From Pseudomonadota bacterium (GTDB taxonomy: Bacteria; Pseudomonadota; Gammaproteobacteria; Burkholderiales; Sulfuriferulaceae): 9,505 bases of DNA. The position numbers were made by a program, and so were the translations under genes. Numbering within the stretch: the first letter of the stretch is position 1; the number at the start of each line of letters is the position of its first letter. Of the stretch, positions 7,440 to 9,505 are shown in pieces. The stretch is taken from NCBI GenBank assembly GCA_021790625.1, contig JAJYGL010000059.1, positions 1-9,505 of the forward strand, given 5' to 3'. Below the pieces are notes generated by a model that worked only from the letters and a program-made list of their open reading frames with translations, had not been told where the DNA came from and did no database searches.

Positions 7440-7608
7440 TTTATTCCTCCATGAGCGCGTTGCGGGTCAAATCGGGAAGATCGCGATGCGTACGGCGCAG
7501 GTCGTAGTTGGGACTTTGACACCAAGCCGCACAAACAAGCGAGCGCCCGATTTGGCCGTATCCCGCCAGGCTACCGTCGCGACCATGTGGGAATAGATCA
7601 GCGGTTCC
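7440..7608. other. Intergenic stretch between two convergent genes
   Basis: The 169 bases between the ends of the Rpn gene and fic hold no convincing gene or hairpin terminator. On the minus strand the fic frame stays open beyond its TAG for 55 codons, ending at TAA 7443–7441 in RDLPDLTRNALMEE. I do not recognise this peptide. Confidence 0.5.
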
Positions 7609-8976
7609 CTAAAGCCCTGGCCGACCGGCCTGAACCCATCGTTCGGCGAGAGGAATCCCGATACGATAACGAGCACAATTGAAGGCTTCAAGGTGGGTAA
7701 GTTCCTGGCGCAAAAGGTCGCTGAAGGCATCCCGGTCTTCCACTGGGATACCCAACCCGGTCACGACAGCATCGACGGCGAGACCGTCAGCGACGACCTG
7801 GCGTACGCCATCCCCCAAGCGGTCCCTGTACCGCTGACGGAATTGGTCCGGGGCGCCCATGGCTTCCAGAATGACTGTGTATTTTTCGATGGATCGTCGA
7901 TATGTCCAGGCAAACAATTCCACTGCTAATGAGACGTTTTGTTGTTCGTAGACACCCAGTACCGCAAGCGCATAGTCAGCCTGTTCGACGTCCAGGAATG
8001 AAAGTGGCGCACAATTTTGCAACAACAATGGTAAGTTCGCGCACAACCGACTGGTGCGCTTATTCCCGTCCTCGAAGGGTTGCAGGTAGGCAATATTCAT
8101 CCACATAAAAAAAGCGGCTTCAATCGGATTCTTGATGTGGCGAGCCTTCTCGATGATGAGTTTTAGTAAATCACCGAGGAGTTGGGGTATTTGCAGTGGG
8201 AGGTAGGTGGAGTCAGCAATAGTGACCACAGTTTCCCGAACCCTGCCCAAAGCGGAGGGGTTTGTCAGTAGGCCTTGCATTAACATGGCCTGGATATTAC
8301 GTACGACAGTTTCGGTGATGCCATAGTGGGGCACGGCATCGACAATGAATTCGATGGCCTCTTTATGATTAAGCAACATCAGTGCATCGATATCGCCTTC
8401 ATCGGCGTAACCTCGTACAAAAAGCTCCTTGGTATCGAGTAGGCTTTTCCGGTTGCCTTCCAGGCGTGAAGAATGCCAGGATAGGTCAATGAGAAGTTGC
8501 TCAAGGATCTTGCGAGCGTAGGTGCCCGCCGGCTGCTGACCGCGGGCGCGCCCTTGCTCGAAGAGCTGGGTTGCAAGGTCCCAGGGCAACAGACTGGTTT
8601 TGTTGGGTTCGTAATCGTCAAGAAATGCACGCCGGTAGGTCACAGGTGTGCGCGTCCCTATTGGTGCAGTGAGATGCTCGACAAGGGGCTGACAAGCAGA
8701 TGAGAATTGAAAAGCGTTCCCATCCAGTGTGAGGCGGTTGGCACTGCTGGTGGCTGGCGCCGAATCAGATAGTACGTACCGGGTAGCCGGGCCGGCATAC
8801 AACTTACGAATGATCCCATCGGTGGTCATTTTTGCCAAATGGCGATTGACGGTCGGCCGTTTGGCAGCGATGCCCTTGGTGATGGCATCCGGAGAGCACT
8901 CAGCCTGACCAGCGGCCCGATGCGTGCGCAGGTATTCGAGGATCCTATTCGGAAGGTCGCGAGAGTGAATCGCCAT
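7609..8976 (-). CDS. Winged-helix Fic-domain protein with His→Gln in the Fic motif
   Basis: Fic proteins usually transfer AMP from ATP to a hydroxyl of a target protein. This 455-residue protein has an N-terminal winged-helix-like region (about 9–70, with the recognition segment AAKRPTVNRHLAKMTTDGIIRKL). A helical domain follows with the class II inhibitory motif SSRLEGN (S169…E173-G174). The Fic core has GRVRETVVTIADSTYLP (244–260) and the motif QPFEDGNKRTSR (299–310). Canonical Fic proteins have HxFx(D/E)GNGR; here Gln299 (CAA) replaces the catalytic His, and Lys306 replaces the second Gly, as in Doc-like motifs. Asp303, Asn305 and Arg307 remain. The C-terminal domain (about 370–455) is of unknown role. 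AMP transfer by the standard mechanism is doubtful; nucleotide binding or another activity is possible. It is single, with no obvious antitoxin gene beside it. Only a weak GAGAAAG precedes ATG 8976. Autoregulation by the winged helix is an inference. Confidence 0.88.
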   Translation of the reverse strand: MAIHSRDLPNRILEYLRTHRAAGQAECSPDAITKGIAAKRPTVNRHLAKMTTDGIIRKLYAGPATRYVLSDSAPATSSANRLTLDGNAFQFSSACQPLVEHLTAPIGTRTPVTYRRAFLDDYEPNKTSLLPWDLATQLFEQGRARGQQPAGTYARKILEQLLIDLSWHSSRLEGNRKSLLDTKELFVRGYADEGDIDALMLLNHKEAIEFIVDAVPHYGITETVVRNIQAMLMQGLLTNPSALGRVRETVVTIADSTYLPLQIPQLLGDLLKLIIEKARHIKNPIEAAFFMWMNIAYLQPFEDGNKRTSRLCANLPLLLQNCAPLSFLDVEQADYALAVLGVYEQQNVSLAVELFAWTYRRSIEKYTVILEAMGAPDQFRQRYRDRLGDGVRQVVADGLAVDAVVTGLGIPVEDRDAFSDLLRQELTHLEAFNCARYRIGIPLAERWVQAGRPGL

Positions 8977-9063
8977 TTATCGACGCTTTCTCACAAAATG
9001 ATAAGTTAGCGGCTATTTTATCATATTCTTATCGCTTATGTGACAAGATTGGGTTATCTTATC
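8977..9063. promoter_or_regulatory. Cluster of TTATC/GATAA boxes upstream of fic (putative operator)
   Basis: TTATC occurs at 8977–8981, 9018–9022, 9029–9033, 9054–9058 and 9059–9063, and its inverse GATAA at 9000–9004. Two copies extend to CTTATCG (9028–9034 and 9058–9064), 30 bases apart, and 8977 also continues as TTATCG. The inverted pair AAAATGATAA (8995–9004) and TTATCATATT (9018–9027) matches at 9 of 10 positions around a 13-base spacer. One more GATAA lies at 9136–9140. The boxes surround the likely fic promoter. A bound regulator, perhaps the Fic protein's own winged helix, is inferred. Confidence 0.5.
9018..9046 (-). promoter_or_regulatory. Possible fic promoter
   Basis: On the minus strand TTGTCA (9046–9041) is followed either by TGATAA (9023–9018) at 17-base spacing or by TATGAT (9025–9020) at 15-base spacing. 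Transcription would start near 9011, about 35 bases before the fic ATG. Both -10 candidates overlap a TTATC box. The match to consensus is moderate. Confidence 0.4.
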
Positions 9064-9093
9064 GAGATGACGCAAGAACGAGAGGGTTTTCTG

Positions 9094-9128
9094 TTTCTTC
9101 TCATTAATTTCTTCTCATTAATTTCTTA
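9094..9128. repeat. Short tandem repeat, 14-bp unit, 2.5 copies
   Basis: The unit TTTCTTCTCATTAA is present at 9094–9107 and 9108–9121, with a partial third copy at 9122–9128 (TTTCTTA). It lies in the non-coding stretch between fic and flgN. It could be a slippage product or a regulator site; nothing more can be said. Confidence 0.8.
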
Positions 9129-9211
9129 CTTGGAAGATAAATTGTCACGTCACTGTGCGGCGCACCGTATCCGTCCAACCGCCTCATCTGTAAATTTCAA
9201 ACAGTTTGCGT

Positions 9212-9505
9212 TTAGCCGATGACGTGCCCGCGATTGAACGCTGGTCTGTTTGGCTGTCCATCGGCACCATACAATTTTTCCAGCGCGGTGTTGCCGGTGA
9301 GTATATGCAGCGCCTGATGTTTTCGATTCAGTTGTGTGTTGATGATGAGTCCGTTGGTATGGTTGAGATCTTTCGCCAGACGTACTTGATCGAGCAGGGT
9401 ATTCCAGGTGTCTGATACTGTGGTATCGGGATGCGCTTCCAGCCAGGCTTGCATGCCGATCTCTCCATTTGGCCAGCCATGTTGCACGAGCAGGGCATGG
9501 CGCCG
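9212..9505 (-). CDS. flgN: Flagellar export chaperone FlgN-like protein, C-terminal part (5' end outside window)
   Basis: FlgN binds the hook–filament junction proteins FlgK and FlgL in the cytoplasm and delivers them to the flagellar export gate. The minus strand holds 97 residues open to the window edge, ending at TAA 9214–9212. The visible part fits the FlgN C-terminus: a helix RRHALLVQHG, a second helix WNTLLDQVRLAKDLNHTNGLIINTQLNRKHQALHIL, and the end motif LEKLYGADGQ. LYGPDGQ-like ends are typical of proteobacterial FlgN. The flanking flgM would be expected upstream, outside the window. No intrinsic terminator is evident after the stop. A small unrelated helical protein is the alternative, since the N-terminal half is unseen. 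Confidence 0.7.
   Translation of the reverse strand, partial: RRHALLVQHGWPNGEIGMQAWLEAHPDTTVSDTWNTLLDQVRLAKDLNHTNGLIINTQLNRKHQALHILTGNTALEKLYGADGQPNRPAFNRGHVIG

Noticed and set aside
7440..7608. Degraded gene between the Rpn gene and fic, in either strand
   Set aside because: Several short open stretches exist but none matches a family I recognise, and none has a start with a ribosome site.
9094..9128. CRISPR-like array from the repeated 14-bp unit
   Set aside because: The copies are directly adjacent with no spacers, and no cas gene is present.
9040..9222. Small plus-strand frame of 60 codons between fic and flgN
   Set aside because: It starts at GTG without a ribosome site, is partly made of the 14-bp tandem repeat, and runs through the putative fic promoter; coding is not supported.

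Overview
The window looks like a piece of a betaproteobacterial chromosome, possibly from the Nitrosomonadales. The reasons are the PcnB–FolK pairing, a BamD lipoprotein gene read divergently from rluD–pgeF, and a FlgN-like flagellar chaperone. This placement rests on gene order and protein family resemblance only; no database search was possible.

Left part, minus strand (1–3264): a tightly packed set reading bamD → HAD-IB phosphatase → pcnB → folK. The HAD gene and pcnB share an ATGA stop/start junction, and pcnB and folK share an 8-base ATGAGTGA junction, so these three are probably translationally coupled. folK runs off the left edge. bamD has a perfect TATAAT hexamer upstream, which lies inside the rluD coding sequence.

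Middle part, plus strand (3263–6312): rluD → pgeF → rimO, overlapping or nearly touching. rluD makes 23S rRNA pseudouridines, PgeF edits peptidoglycan precursors, and RimO methylthiolates ribosomal protein S12. The rluD and bamD start codons overlap on opposite strands in one CATG tetranucleotide. rimO very probably starts at a TTG with an excellent Shine-Dalgarno rather than at the upstream ATG.

Right part (6313–9211): an accessory segment with two convergent genes. The first is an Rpn/PD-(D/E)XK family putative nuclease (plus strand), driven by a strong sigma70-like promoter whose -35 sits in one arm of an 18-bp perfect inverted repeat. The second is a winged-helix Fic-domain protein (minus strand) whose Fic motif has Gln where the catalytic His normally is, but which retains a class II inhibitory motif. 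The region upstream of fic carries a cluster of TTATC/GATAA boxes and a short tandem repeat. The extreme right edge holds the C-terminal part of a probable flgN on the minus strand.

No rRNA, tRNA, CRISPR array or complete insertion sequence was seen. The points that most merit follow-up are the His-less Fic protein with its putative operator cluster, and the inverted-repeat promoter of the Rpn gene.
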